A DNA stretch of 64,000 nt from JAADFF01 sp013153035 (GCA_026184435.1 CP046447.1), one strand, 5' to 3'; shown: positions 17,395 through 25,946, counted from the stretch's first letter. Program-made: numbers and translations. Notes: generated by a model from the sequence alone, not told the origin.

Positions 17395-18942
17395 GTGTGG
17401 GATAAGTTCATGGAGGAATTTCAGGAAAAACTGGAAAAGATAAAACAGGGCGGTGGCCCTAAGCGTATCGAAAAACAACATGCTGCTGGAAAAATGACTG
17501 CTAGAGAAAGAATAGACTATCTTGTTGATCCTGGTAGTTTTGTTGAATTTGGTGCTTTTGTTAAGCATAGAAGCACAGAGTTTGGCCTCGATAAAGTAGA
17601 GGCACCTGCTGATGGTGTTGTAACAGGATTTGCTACGATAAATGGTAGACTTGTGGGTATAGCTTCTCAAGATTTCACTGTGCTTGGTGGTTCTGTTGGT
17701 GAAATGCATGGTATTAAGATAGCCGAACTTCTTGATAAGGCTATGCTTTATGGTGTTCCTGTTATTATGATTAACGATTCTGGTGGTGCCCGTATTCAAG
17801 AGGGTGTGGATTCCCTTCGTGGATACGGTGATATTTTCTACAGAAATGTTAAAGCATCAGGTTATATTCCACAGATTGCCGTTATTATGGGGCCTTGTGC
17901 TGGTGGTGCTGTGTATTCTCCGGCTCTTATGGATTTTGTTGTTATGAGTCCATCTTCTTATATGTTCATTACTGGTCCTAATGTTATTAAGGCCGTTACA
18001 GGTGAAGATGTTACCAAAGAGTCACTTGGCGGTCCGCAGGTACATGCAACAATATCTGGTAATGCCCACCTTGTTGGTGATAGTGAAGAGCATACCTTAG
18101 ACCTTGTTAAGGAGTTATTGTCTTATCTACCTCAGAATGCGAAAGAAAGACCTCCAATATACGAAACAGCTGATCCTATCAATAGAACAATAGATGATGT
18201 GTTTGATATTGTTCCTGCTGAAGCTAAAATGCCGTTTGATGTGAGACAGCTTATTACACGCTTTGTTGATGATGGTCATTTCTTTGAGATTATGCCCGGA
18301 TTTGCTCCCAATATAGTTATAGGTTTTGCTAGGTTAGGAGGTCAGGTTATAGGTATTATTGCCAATCAGCCTTCTTACTTTGCCGGTGTCCTGGATATTA
18401 ATGCATCCGACAAGGCAGCACGCTTTATTCGCACCCTTGATGCATTTAACATTCCTATTGTGACACTTGTTGATACACCTGGATACATGCCAGGTACCAA
18501 CCAGGAGTATGGTGGTATCATCAGACATGGTGCCAAGCTTCTGTATGCATATTCTGAGGCCACTGTGCCAAAGGTTACATTGATTTTGAGAAAATCCTTT
18601 GGTGGAGCATATCTTGCTATGGCATCTAAGCATCTTGCATCTGATGTTGTTATGGCTTATCCAACAGCTCAGATAGCTGTTATGGAAGCTACAGGTGCAG
18701 CAAATATTATCTTCCGTAAGGAGATACAGAATGCACCAGATCCAGAGAAGGCTAGAGAAGAGAAAATTAGAGAATATAGAGAGAAATTGCTCAATCCATA
18801 TGTTGCTGCAGCCCGTTATTACATAGATGATATTATTGATCCAAGGGCTACTAGACCAATGATTTACAATGCCTTGCAGATAGCTAAGTCCAAAGATATA
18901 CATGAAAAACTTCCTAAGAAACATGGCAATATGCCACTGTAG
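17395..18942 (+). CDS. mmdA: Methylmalonyl-CoA decarboxylase / propionyl-CoA carboxylase carboxyltransferase subunit
   Basis: Biotin-dependent carboxyltransferase (515 aa) that moves CO2 between methylmalonyl-CoA and the biotin carrier. The crotonase-like halves carry GGSVGEMHGIKIAEL, NDSGGARIQEG, GPCAGGAVYSP and, in the second half, VDTPGYMPGTNQEYGGIIRHGAK and KSFGGAYLAMASK. GTG at 17395 is chosen because AGGAGTGA ends 6-7 bases upstream; TTG 17389 is too close. With the OadG, biotin carrier and OadB genes that follow, this makes the alpha subunit of the Na+-pumping decarboxylase MmdA more likely than a PccB of an ATP-dependent carboxylase; no biotin carboxylase gene is present here. Confidence 0.93.
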   Translation: MWDKFMEEFQEKLEKIKQGGGPKRIEKQHAAGKMTARERIDYLVDPGSFVEFGAFVKHRSTEFGLDKVEAPADGVVTGFATINGRLVGIASQDFTVLGGSVGEMHGIKIAELLDKAMLYGVPVIMINDSGGARIQEGVDSLRGYGDIFYRNVKASGYIPQIAVIMGPCAGGAVYSPALMDFVVMSPSSYMFITGPNVIKAVTGEDVTKESLGGPQVHATISGNAHLVGDSEEHTLDLVKELLSYLPQNAKERPPIYETADPINRTIDDVFDIVPAEAKMPFDVRQLITRFVDDGHFFEIMPGFAPNIVIGFARLGGQVIGIIANQPSYFAGVLDINASDKAARFIRTLDAFNIPIVTLVDTPGYMPGTNQEYGGIIRHGAKLLYAYSEATVPKVTLILRKSFGGAYLAMASKHLASDVVMAYPTAQIAVMEATGAANIIFRKEIQNAPDPEKAREEKIREYREKLLNPYVAAARYYIDDIIDPRATRPMIYNALQIAKSKDIHEKLPKKHGNMPL

Positions 18943-18955
18943 GGTGGTGATATAG

Positions 18956-19303
18956 ATGTATATAGCATATGCGGCAACTGCATCAGCTTCAAATGCTGCA
19001 GCTTCATTGGGAGCTCGCTTATTTGAGGCTTTGGTAATTATGATTATTGGCATGAGTGCAGTATTTCTCATGCTTACGATTTCTATGTTTGGCATGATGC
19101 TTATTGGCAAAGTGGCTTCTCCTAAGCAAAAGCCTGCTGTGGAAAAGCAAGAGTCTGTTGTATCGCTTTCTCATACGAGCGAAGAGGCTATTATTAGAGA
19201 GGAAGATACTGAGGCTGATATAGCAGCAGCCATAGCTGTTATTCACCATATAAGGAGAAAGACGGCTGTTTCTATACCTATTATTAAAAGGAAAGATATA
19301 TAG
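18956..19303 (+). CDS. OadG/MmdD-like decarboxylase gamma/delta subunit
   Basis: Small membrane subunit (115 aa) that holds the Na+-translocating decarboxylase together. One transmembrane segment lies at about residues 22-48 (RLFEALVIMIIGMSAVFLML). A charged linker follows, and the C-terminal motif DIAAAIAVIHHIRR is the conserved end of OadG-family proteins. Sequence identity in this family is low, so the call rests on topology, the AAAIAVIH motif and its position between the carboxyltransferase and the biotin carrier. The start is ATG at 18956, following GGTGGTGA. Confidence 0.82.
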   Translation: MYIAYAATASASNAAASLGARLFEALVIMIIGMSAVFLMLTISMFGMMLIGKVASPKQKPAVEKQESVVSLSHTSEEAIIREEDTEADIAAAIAVIHHIRRKTAVSIPIIKRKDI

Positions 19304-19315
19304 GAGGTGTTATCA

Positions 19316-19741
19316 ATGGCAAAGAAATATGTGTACAAGGTTAAGGTTAACGGAAAGGTATATGAGGTAGAGATAGAAGAGGTGGGTGGTACTCCTGTGG
19401 TGACTTCGACACAACGTGTGCAAACTTCTACTTCGACATCTGCTTCTACTCCTGCTCCAGCTCCAGCACCTACGCCGGCTCAGACTCAGACTTCTACTTC
19501 TGCTCCGACTCAACCTTCTGCAGGTGGTGATTCTATAGTTAAAGCACCTATTCCTGGTAAAGTTCTTTCTATTAAAGTAAAAGAAGGAGACCATGTTGAA
19601 TATGGTCAGACCCTCCTTATTTTTGAGGCCATGAAAATGGAAAATGAGGTTAAAGCACCTAAGGCTGGTGTTGTGAAAAAGATATATGTTTCAGAGGGGG
19701 CAAACTTCAATACAGGCGATCCTCTTATAGAGATAGAGTAG
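19316..19741 (+). CDS. mmdC: Biotin carrier subunit of methylmalonyl-CoA decarboxylase
   Basis: 141 aa. Residues 1-25 form a short beta region (YKVKVNGKVYEVEIEEV). A Thr/Ser/Pro/Ala-rich flexible linker follows at about 29-70, then a biotinyl/lipoyl domain with EAMKMENE, where Lys107 is the biotinylation site. The swinging arm carries CO2 from the carboxyltransferase to the membrane beta subunit. ATG at 19316 is supported by AGGAGGTG six bases upstream; the in-frame GTG at 19307 lies inside that site. The presumed biotinylating enzyme is the ligase at 4290-4985. Confidence 0.95.
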   Translation: MAKKYVYKVKVNGKVYEVEIEEVGGTPVVTSTQRVQTSTSTSASTPAPAPAPTPAQTQTSTSAPTQPSAGGDSIVKAPIPGKVLSIKVKEGDHVEYGQTLLIFEAMKMENEVKAPKAGVVKKIYVSEGANFNTGDPLIEIE

Positions 19742-19754
19742 AGGAGGGCTTACT

Positions 19755-21122
19755 ATGTGGGAAGCCATAGTAAAGACGTTTGTTAATCTATGGGAAACGA
19801 GTGGTGTTTATGCACTTTTGTTTCCCAAAGATACTAAAGGATTATTACCATTTGGTTTAGCTATACTTCTTGAAATTCTAGGTATTATAGCTGTTTTGTA
19901 TGGACTTAATAATCTCCGTAAAAGCAAATGGGCTACTCTGAATATTATTGTAGGTGTTATAGCTATTGTGGTAGCTATGCCTGATTGGAAACACTCTATT
20001 ATGATTTTTATTGCCCTCATTCTTCTATATCTAGGTATCTTTAAAAAGTTTGAACCTCTGCTACTTGTTCCCATTGCGTTCGGTGCACTTTTGACTAATC
20101 TGCCACCTGCTGGAGACATGTATATTATTTCTCCAGAGTTTGTAAGTATTCTTGAGAAATTGGGTGGTCAGGCACATCATATTGTTGCACCAACTAAACC
20201 TCTTATTGGTGATGTTATGTACTTTGGTGTTGTTAATGAGATTTTTCCGTTGTTAATCTTTATGGGAGTCGGGGCTATGACAGACTTTGGTCCCCTTATT
20301 GCCTATCCTATTTCTTTCCTACTTGGAGCTGCAGCACAGATAGGTGTATATATAGCACTGTTTGTAGCTGTTCTGTTAGGCTTCTCAGTAAAGGAGGCTG
20401 CGGCTATCGGTATTATTGGTGGTGCAGATGGTCCTACATCTATATATCTTGCTGTTAAATTAGCTCCTCACCTTCTTGGTCCTATTGCTGTTGCAGCATA
20501 TACCTATATGTCACTTGTTCCTCTTATTCAGCCGCCAATTATGAAATGGCTAACAACTGAAGAGGAACGCAAGGTGAGAATGGAGCAATTGAGACCTGTT
20601 TCTAAGGTTGAAAAAATTGTCTTTCCGATATTTATGACAATTCTTACAGGTCTGCTTCTTCCATCTGCTCTACCACTAATTGGTTTTCTTATGTTTGGTA
20701 ATTTGCTTAGAGAAACAGGAGTTACTGACCGTCTTGCCAATACTGCTGCAAATGAACTTATCAATATTGTTACTATATTCTTGGCAACATCTGTAGGTAT
20801 GTCTATGAAGGCTGATAGATTCTTAACCGTTCAAACTATGGAGATTATTGCTCTGGGTATTGTAGCATTTGGCGCATCTACAATGGGTGGAGTACTCCTT
20901 GGAAAGCTACTTTACAAGATTAGTGGAGGAAAGGTAAATCCGCTTATAGGTTCTGCTGGTGTTTCTGCTGTACCTATGGCTGCACGAGTGTCCCAGGTTG
21001 TGGGGCAAGAAGCCGACCCCCATAACTTCTTGTTAATGCATGCCATGGGCCCAAATGTAGCCGGTGTTATTGGAACAGCAGTTGCGGCAGGTACCTTTAT
21101 TGCTTATTTCTTAGGTAGATGA
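19755..21122 (+). CDS. mmdB: Na+-transporting decarboxylase beta subunit
   Basis: Multi-spanning membrane protein (455 aa) that decarboxylates carboxybiotin and exports Na+, so that methylmalonyl-CoA decarboxylation energises the membrane. GGADGPTSIY contains the essential Asp of the re-entrant loop; VMYFGVVNEIFPLLIFMGVGAMTDFGP and GSAGVSAVPMAARVSQ are conserved in OadB/MmdB/GcdB. It is longer than most (about 375-430) because of an N-terminal extension with additional hydrophobic segments. Substrate identity follows from the operon. Its stop overlaps the long reading frame of the next gene. Confidence 0.94.
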   Translation: MWEAIVKTFVNLWETSGVYALLFPKDTKGLLPFGLAILLEILGIIAVLYGLNNLRKSKWATLNIIVGVIAIVVAMPDWKHSIMIFIALILLYLGIFKKFEPLLLVPIAFGALLTNLPPAGDMYIISPEFVSILEKLGGQAHHIVAPTKPLIGDVMYFGVVNEIFPLLIFMGVGAMTDFGPLIAYPISFLLGAAAQIGVYIALFVAVLLGFSVKEAAAIGIIGGADGPTSIYLAVKLAPHLLGPIAVAAYTYMSLVPLIQPPIMKWLTTEEERKVRMEQLRPVSKVEKIVFPIFMTILTGLLLPSALPLIGFLMFGNLLRETGVTDRLANTAANELINIVTIFLATSVGMSMKADRFLTVQTMEIIALGIVAFGASTMGGVLLGKLLYKISGGKVNPLIGSAGVSAVPMAARVSQVVGQEADPHNFLLMHAMGPNVAGVIGTAVAAGTFIAYFLGR

Positions 21123-21145
21123 TGAAATCGAGGGAGGGGGTATAT

Positions 21146-22648
21146 ATGCATACTGTTGTTCTAAAGGGGGAAGCAACATTACATGATTATGTTGATGTTG
21201 TGTATAGGGGAAAGGTTATCAGCCTTTCCCCTTCTTTAGTTGAAAGGGTTAAACATCTTAGAGATAGAATAGAAGCCTTTACCGCAGAAGGCCGTGTTAT
21301 GTATGGTATTAATACGGGATTCGGAGCTCTTAAAGATACTGTTATCTTGCCAGACCATCTGAAAGATCTACAACATAACATTGTTAGAAGTCACGCTGTT
21401 GGTGTAGGAGATCCTGTTCCAGAAGTGGTTTCTAGGGGGATGTTGTTTTTACTAATTAACTCTTTTTCTAAAGGATACTCTGGTGTCAGACCAGCACTTC
21501 TTCAGCGACTCGTTGATATGCTCAACGCCCATATTCATCCTGTCGTACCACGTTGGGGCTCTGTAGGAGCTAGTGGTGATTTAGCTCCCCTATCTCATCT
21601 CGCGCTTGCTGTTATAGGGGAAGGTGATGTTTTCTATAAAGGAAAGCGTATGAATGCAGCTGAGGCTTTTGAGAAAGCTGGAATGCCACCAACTTTTCAG
21701 CTTGATGCGAAGGAAGGTCTTGCACTTCTGAATGGTACACATTTTATGCTTTCTATGCTTATTGATGCATATCTCAAGACAAAAAATATTTGGAGTTGCT
21801 ACCTTTCTACCTTTGCTGTATTTGCAGAAGTGATGGAAACAGTTTCTACGCCGTTTGATCCTCGTATTCATAAGGTGCGTCGTGATAAATACGCTCTTGA
21901 AGTTGCTCAGATTATAAGGGAAAAGCTGAAAGGTTCTAAACTCATAGACAGACATCCGGAGATGGTTCAAGATAGTTATTCTATTAGATGTTTTCCTCAA
22001 ATAGCTTCGCCTATTGCCCGGGCTATTGAGCTGACAGAAAATCTTATAGATGAAGAAATTAATGCCGTAACCGATAACCCTTTGGTGTTTGAAGAAGAAG
22101 TCCTTTCTGGTGGTAATTTTCATGGTGCTCCCATAGCATGGGTTTCGGAATCTCTAAAGACAGCCATTGCCGACATGGGTAATGTGTCTATAGCACATAT
22201 GGAATGGCTTCTAAATCCGCGCTACAATAAAGAAAGGGGGCTGACTCCGTTTTTAACCAAAGAACCCGGTTTGGAATCTGGTTTTATGATTGTTCAGTAT
22301 ATGGCGGCGTCGCGTATGGCACATATAAGAGTTCTTTCTCATCCTGCCTCAGTTGATAACTATTATACATCTGCTTTACAGGAGGATGTTATTTCTCTTG
22401 GTGCTGTTAGCGTTGATAATCTTCATGTTGTTTTGCAAGATCTTGCTTATATTGTGGCAGGTGAGAGCCTTATGATATATAAGGCTATTTTCATTAAAGA
22501 TATATATGATATGCTATCTTCGCATGGCAAAGAATGGGTATATACCCATAAACCTCTAATTGGAGATAAAATATTAGGTGGTGACAGTTATGTCGCACCT
22601 ATTTTGGAGGGGTTAGCTCTTAAATATTTAGGGGAAGAGGTGATGTAA
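21146..22648 (+). CDS. hutH: Histidine ammonia-lyase family enzyme (MIO-dependent)
   Basis: Removes ammonia from histidine (urocanate) or another aromatic amino acid. The Ala142-Ser143-Gly144 triad in GSVGASGDLAPLSHLAL forms the MIO electrophile. YGINTGFG carries the catalytic Tyr, and RSHAVGVGDPV keeps the His typical of HAL-like, not PAL-like (Phe-Leu), selectivity residues. From ATG 21146 (GGAGGGGG 5 bases upstream) it is 500 aa, the HAL length; an ATG at 21119 lacks a site. No hutU, hutI or hutG lies nearby, and some HAL-like enzymes are tyrosine lyases or aminomutases, so the substrate is not certain. A terminator-like hairpin sits at codons 21-29. Confidence 0.85.
   Translation: MHTVVLKGEATLHDYVDVVYRGKVISLSPSLVERVKHLRDRIEAFTAEGRVMYGINTGFGALKDTVILPDHLKDLQHNIVRSHAVGVGDPVPEVVSRGMLFLLINSFSKGYSGVRPALLQRLVDMLNAHIHPVVPRWGSVGASGDLAPLSHLALAVIGEGDVFYKGKRMNAAEAFEKAGMPPTFQLDAKEGLALLNGTHFMLSMLIDAYLKTKNIWSCYLSTFAVFAEVMETVSTPFDPRIHKVRRDKYALEVAQIIREKLKGSKLIDRHPEMVQDSYSIRCFPQIASPIARAIELTENLIDEEINAVTDNPLVFEEEVLSGGNFHGAPIAWVSESLKTAIADMGNVSIAHMEWLLNPRYNKERGLTPFLTKEPGLESGFMIVQYMAASRMAHIRVLSHPASVDNYYTSALQEDVISLGAVSVDNLHVVLQDLAYIVAGESLMIYKAIFIKDIYDMLSSHGKEWVYTHKPLIGDKILGGDSYVAPILEGLALKYLGEEVM
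21207..21231 (+). promoter_or_regulatory. Terminator-like hairpin inside the 5' end of hutH
   Basis: GGGGAAAGG (21207-21215) pairs with CCTTTCCCC (21223-21231) around a 7-base loop, followed by TTCTTTAG. It starts 61 bases after the hutH ATG and 85 bases after the oadB stop. It has the form of an intrinsic terminator, yet it is inside translated sequence. Confidence 0.42.
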
Positions 22649-22649
22649 G

Positions 22650-23537
22650 TTGGTAGAGTATTACGGAACAGATAGATTGAAAAGAGGCCTTGCTCAGATG
22701 TTGAAAGGTGGCGTAATTATGGATGTTACCACACCTGAGCAGGCTGTTATTGCTGAAGAGGCCGGTGCTGTTGCCGTTATGGCACTTGAGCGTGTACCTG
22801 CTGACATCAGAAAAGAGGGCGGCGTTGCCCGTATGGCAGATCCTAAGATTGTAGAGGAGATTCGTGATGCTGTTTCTATTCCTGTTATGGCAAAGGTGAG
22901 AATAGGTCATTTTACAGAGGCTTTAATACTTCAGTCACTAGAGGTTGATTTTATCGATGAGAGTGAGGTTCTTACGCCTGCCGATGAAAAGTATCACATT
23001 GACAAGAAAGAGTTTGCCGTGCCATTTGTATGTGGTGCCCGAAATCTTGGAGAGGCACTGCGAAGAATTGCAGAAGGTGCTGCAATGATTCGTACCAAAG
23101 GTGAGGCAGGTACAGGTAATGTCGTGGAGGCCGTTAAGCATATGCGTACAATGAATGAGCAAATCAAGAGAGTTGTTCTTGCGGATGATGAAGAGCTTAT
23201 TGTTCTTGCAAAAGAATGGGGAGCCCCACTGTATTTACTTGAAGAGGTAAGAGAGCTAGGTCGACTCCCCGTTGTTAATTTTGCAGCTGGTGGCATTGCT
23301 ACACCTGCAGATGCTGCTCTCATGATGTGGTTAGGTTCTGATGGTGTATTTGTTGGTTCTGGCATATTTAAATCTAATAACCCAAGGGAGAGAGCAAGGG
23401 CTATTGTAGAGGCTGTTACCTACTGGAGAGAGCCGGAGATACTGGCTGAAGTCTCCAAGGGTCTTGGTGAAGCTATGAAAGGTATAGATGTTTCCAAACT
23501 AAGCGAAGAAGAGCTGCTTCAGAACAGGGGGTGGTAA
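22650..23537 (+). CDS. pdxS: Pyridoxal 5'-phosphate synthase subunit PdxS
   Basis: Synthase subunit that makes PLP from ribose 5-phosphate, glyceraldehyde 3-phosphate and ammonia. GGVIMDV holds Asp25 and VMAKVRIGHFTEA the Schiff-base Lys82; the second lysine is Lys150 in MIRTKGEAGTG. 295 aa is the standard size of this extremely conserved protein. The likely start is TTG at 22650, 5-6 bases after AGAGGTGAT and two bases after the hutH stop. pdxT follows at once, as in most bacteria with this pathway. PLP made here would serve amino acid catabolism. Confidence 0.97.
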   Translation: MVEYYGTDRLKRGLAQMLKGGVIMDVTTPEQAVIAEEAGAVAVMALERVPADIRKEGGVARMADPKIVEEIRDAVSIPVMAKVRIGHFTEALILQSLEVDFIDESEVLTPADEKYHIDKKEFAVPFVCGARNLGEALRRIAEGAAMIRTKGEAGTGNVVEAVKHMRTMNEQIKRVVLADDEELIVLAKEWGAPLYLLEEVRELGRLPVVNFAAGGIATPADAALMMWLGSDGVFVGSGIFKSNNPRERARAIVEAVTYWREPEILAEVSKGLGEAMKGIDVSKLSEEELLQNRGW

Positions 23538-23539
23538 TG

Positions 23540-24127
23540 ATGGTGACAATAGGAGTTTTGGCTGTTCAGGGAGATTTTGAGGAGCATATGGCTATGCTTG
23601 AGACTCTTGGGGTAGAGGTTAAAGATGTTAGACTGCCAAGAGATCTGCATGGTATTGATGGTATTATCTTGCCTGGTGGCGAGAGCACGGCTATGACAAC
23701 AATTATGCTCCGTCGTGGTATGTGGGATGCACTGAAAAAGGCATTTGAAGAGGGGCTTCCTGCATATGGAACATGCGCCGGTTCTATTCTGCTTGCCAAA
23801 GATATTGGTGCAGGTTCTGATAGGGTTAAGCCATTTGGTATGATTGATATGGTTATTGAAAGAAATGCCTATGGAAGACAGATAGCCAGTAGGGAAGTAT
23901 TTCTCGAAGAGCATGAACTTGGCGAAGATGAGCCTCTCCATGCTGTGTTTATAAGGGCTCCTCGTATAGTGAAGGTTGGTCCTGCTGTTAAGGTCTTGGC
24001 TACATATGATGGGGATCCAGTGCTTGTTAGAGAAGGTAATTTCCTCGCATCTACATTCCATCCTGAATTGACGGATGATTATAGGGTACATGAATATTTC
24101 GTGAAGATGGTTAAAGGGGAGGTTTAA
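23540..24127 (+). CDS. pdxT: Pyridoxal 5'-phosphate synthase glutaminase subunit PdxT
   Basis: Class I glutamine amidotransferase that supplies ammonia to PdxS. Catalytic triad: Cys79 in YGTCAGSILL, and His174 and Glu176 in TFHPELTDD; the GGEST motif near residue 47 forms the oxyanion region. 195 aa from ATG 23540, which is 6 bases after AGGGGGTG; ATG 23537, overlapping the pdxS stop as TAATG, is possible. PdxS and PdxT form the 12+12 PLP synthase complex. Confidence 0.96.
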   Translation: MVTIGVLAVQGDFEEHMAMLETLGVEVKDVRLPRDLHGIDGIILPGGESTAMTTIMLRRGMWDALKKAFEEGLPAYGTCAGSILLAKDIGAGSDRVKPFGMIDMVIERNAYGRQIASREVFLEEHELGEDEPLHAVFIRAPRIVKVGPAVKVLATYDGDPVLVREGNFLASTFHPELTDDYRVHEYFVKMVKGEV

Positions 24128-24131
24128 TGAA

Positions 24132-24884
24132 GTGGCAGGTCATTCAAAGTGGCACAATATTAGGGCTAAGAAGTCCAGAATGGATGCCCGTAAGGGTAAA
24201 TTGTTTACCAAGCTTGCCAGGGAAATACAGGTGGCTGCCAAAAATGGTGGACCAAATCCTGAAACAAATGTTCGCCTAAGAATAGCTATTGACAAGGCCC
24301 TTGCGGCCAATATGCCCAAAGAAAATATTGAAAGAGCTATTAAAAAGGGTACCGGTGAGCTTGGTGGTGAAAACATAGAAGAGGTTACATATGAGGGTTA
24401 TGGTCCTGGCGGAGTGGCTATTTTGGTTGAAGCTATGACCGATAACCGGAATAGAACCGCAGGTGAAATTAGGCATATATTTTCTAAGTACGGCGGTTCT
24501 ATGGCTGAGGCTGGGGCTGTAGCATGGATTTTCGAGAGAAAAGGTGTCATAACTATTAAAGCTGACCAAATAAGTAATACTGATGAGTTTATGCTAGAGA
24601 TTATTGATCTTGGTGCAGAGGATGTTAAAGAAGAAGATGAGGTTATAGAAATTGTTACAGATCCCAAAGATTACACCAATGTCTTGGAAGCTTTGAAGAA
24701 TCAAGGTATAGCTATAGAGCATTCCGAACTGACTTTTCTGCCTAAGAATTATGTAGCAGTATCTGGTGAGACAGCGGAGAAATTAATAAAACTTATACAG
24801 GTTTTGGAAGATCACGATGATGTGCAAAATGTTCATGCCAACTTCGATATATCTCCAGAAGAGCTGGAGGCACTTATGGCGTGA
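24132..24884 (+). CDS. yebC: YebC/PmpR family protein
   Basis: A 250-aa protein starting MAGHSKWHNI, the invariant YebC N terminus, and containing GRLFTKL-like KGKLFTKLAREI, ENIERAIKKGTGEL and YEGYGPGGVAILVE. Family members have been described both as transcription regulators and as ribosome-associated factors that relieve stalling at polyproline-type sequences. The start is GTG at 24132, five bases after the pdxT stop. Its stop overlaps the ruvC start by 4 bases (GTGA). The yebC-ruvCAB order is widespread and suggests that the resolvase genes are expressed from a common transcript. Confidence 0.97.
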   Translation: MAGHSKWHNIRAKKSRMDARKGKLFTKLAREIQVAAKNGGPNPETNVRLRIAIDKALAANMPKENIERAIKKGTGELGGENIEEVTYEGYGPGGVAILVEAMTDNRNRTAGEIRHIFSKYGGSMAEAGAVAWIFERKGVITIKADQISNTDEFMLEIIDLGAEDVKEEDEVIEIVTDPKDYTNVLEALKNQGIAIEHSELTFLPKNYVAVSGETAEKLIKLIQVLEDHDDVQNVHANFDISPEELEALMA

Positions 24885-25375
24885 GCATAGTATGGGGAGT
24901 TGACCCTGGTACAACACGGGTAGGAATATCTGTTTTTCATGTTGATAAGGATGAAAAATCTCTGTTGAATATTATGCTTATTGACTTAACTGAAGAAGAT
25001 GTGGAAGGTCGTCTTGGTGCTATAGCCAAGACGACCTCTTTTTTTGCCGATTTATATCCTCCAGATATTGTTGGAATGGAGAAACTTGTTTGGGGTAGGA
25101 ATGTTACTACGGCATTATCTGTGGCAGAGGCTCGTGGTGTAATGAAATATATATTTTCCCTCTATAATGCCAGTATTGTTGAGTGTTTACCTAAAGTGGT
25201 GAAATCTGCTGTAGGAGCTTATATGTTTGGTAAAGGTAAAGATGCTGTTAGGGAGGCTGTTGTTCAGGTATTTAGTGACAATATTAGGGCTACTGGTGTA
25301 CCTTGGTATGCTATTATTGATGATGTAATAGATGCAGTTGCTATAGCGTTGGCGGTGATAGAAGGTGATTGTTAA
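24881..25375 (+). CDS. ruvC: Holliday junction endonuclease RuvC
   Basis: Resolves Holliday junctions after RuvAB branch migration. RNase H-like fold with acidic catalytic residues Asp8 (GVDPGTT), Glu67 (VGMEKLVWGRN) and an Asp pair around 148-151 (IIDDVIDAVAIAL). 164 aa is normal. The GTG start is fused to the yebC stop. A 12-bp hairpin with a seven-T run lies at codons 42-55 within the gene and could act as an attenuator for ruvC and the genes after it. The stop lies 11 bases inside ruvA. Confidence 0.95.
   Translation: MSIVWGVDPGTTRVGISVFHVDKDEKSLLNIMLIDLTEEDVEGRLGAIAKTTSFFADLYPPDIVGMEKLVWGRNVTTALSVAEARGVMKYIFSLYNASIVECLPKVVKSAVGAYMFGKGKDAVREAVVQVFSDNIRATGVPWYAIIDDVIDAVAIALAVIEGDC
25006..25045 (+). 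terminator. Canonical-looking intrinsic terminator inside ruvC
   Basis: AGGTCGTCTTGG (25006-25017) pairs perfectly with CCAAGACGACCT (25026-25037) around an 8-base loop, followed by CTTTTTTT (25038-25045). It is the best intrinsic terminator in the window by T tract, yet it lies 125 bases inside ruvC, whose frame stays open. Shape is seen directly; activity when ribosomes are absent is inference. Confidence 0.5.
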
Positions 25376-25946
25376 AACAGGTGGAATTATATATAAGGAA
25401 AACGGATTTGTATGGTTGAAGCCGTATAAATCTCATATATTATTTGAGTGTGTTCCTGCATGTTATATATCAGAGTATCCTAAAAGAGGTAACTGGTTTG
25501 TGTACATAGATATCCCGCAAGGTGGTTCTCCTGTGGCATATCTCTTTTCATCTCTTGATGATTACCGATTATGGGATAAATTAAGGGGTTTGAAGAATGT
25601 GGGTGCAAAGAGAGCTGCCGGTATATTGTCCTCCTATCCCTCAGAATATCTTCTAAAAATCATTGCTTACGGTGATGAAAATACACTTGCCTCTGTTAAA
25701 GGTATTGGTAAAAAGACAGCCCATCGCATCATTGCTGAGCTTATGGAAGAGATAAGCTTGAATGTATCTGAAATCTCAGAAATAAAGCATGTACTTGTAT
25801 CTTGGGGATACGATAAGAAGGATGTAGATACTGCGTTCGCCAAACTATATGCCAAGGGAGCCATCACAGACAACATGAAATTTGATGATATATTAAGGAA
25901 AGTTATGCAGGTGATAGACGATGAAACAGATCGTCATACCACGTAA
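25365..25946 (+). CDS. ruvA: Holliday junction branch migration protein RuvA
   Basis: Tetrameric junction-binding subunit that recruits RuvB. The N-terminal OB-fold is degenerate in sequence. The middle domain carries two helix-hairpin-helix motifs, LKNVGAKRAAGILSS and VKGIGKKTAHRIIAEL, followed by a linker and a C-terminal three-helix domain that contacts RuvB. 193 aa, normal length. The GTG start overlaps ruvC by 11 bases and the last 26 bases are shared with ruvB, so expression is tightly coupled. Identification rests mainly on the helix-hairpin-helix pair and gene context. Confidence 0.9.
   Translation: MIVKTGGIIYKENGFVWLKPYKSHILFECVPACYISEYPKRGNWFVYIDIPQGGSPVAYLFSSLDDYRLWDKLRGLKNVGAKRAAGILSSYPSEYLLKIIAYGDENTLASVKGIGKKTAHRIIAELMEEISLNVSEISEIKHVLVSWGYDKKDVDTAFAKLYAKGAITDNMKFDDILRKVMQVIDDETDRHTT

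Noticed and set aside
18334..19110. Long minus-strand open frame opposite the carboxyltransferase and OadG genes
   Set aside because: Composition is a mirror of the plus-strand gene (Cys/His/Asn-rich, no domain), with no ribosome site.
19433..19530. Low-complexity repeat in the biotin carrier gene
   Set aside because: It encodes the Pro/Ala/Thr/Ser hinge normal for this family, not a DNA repeat element.
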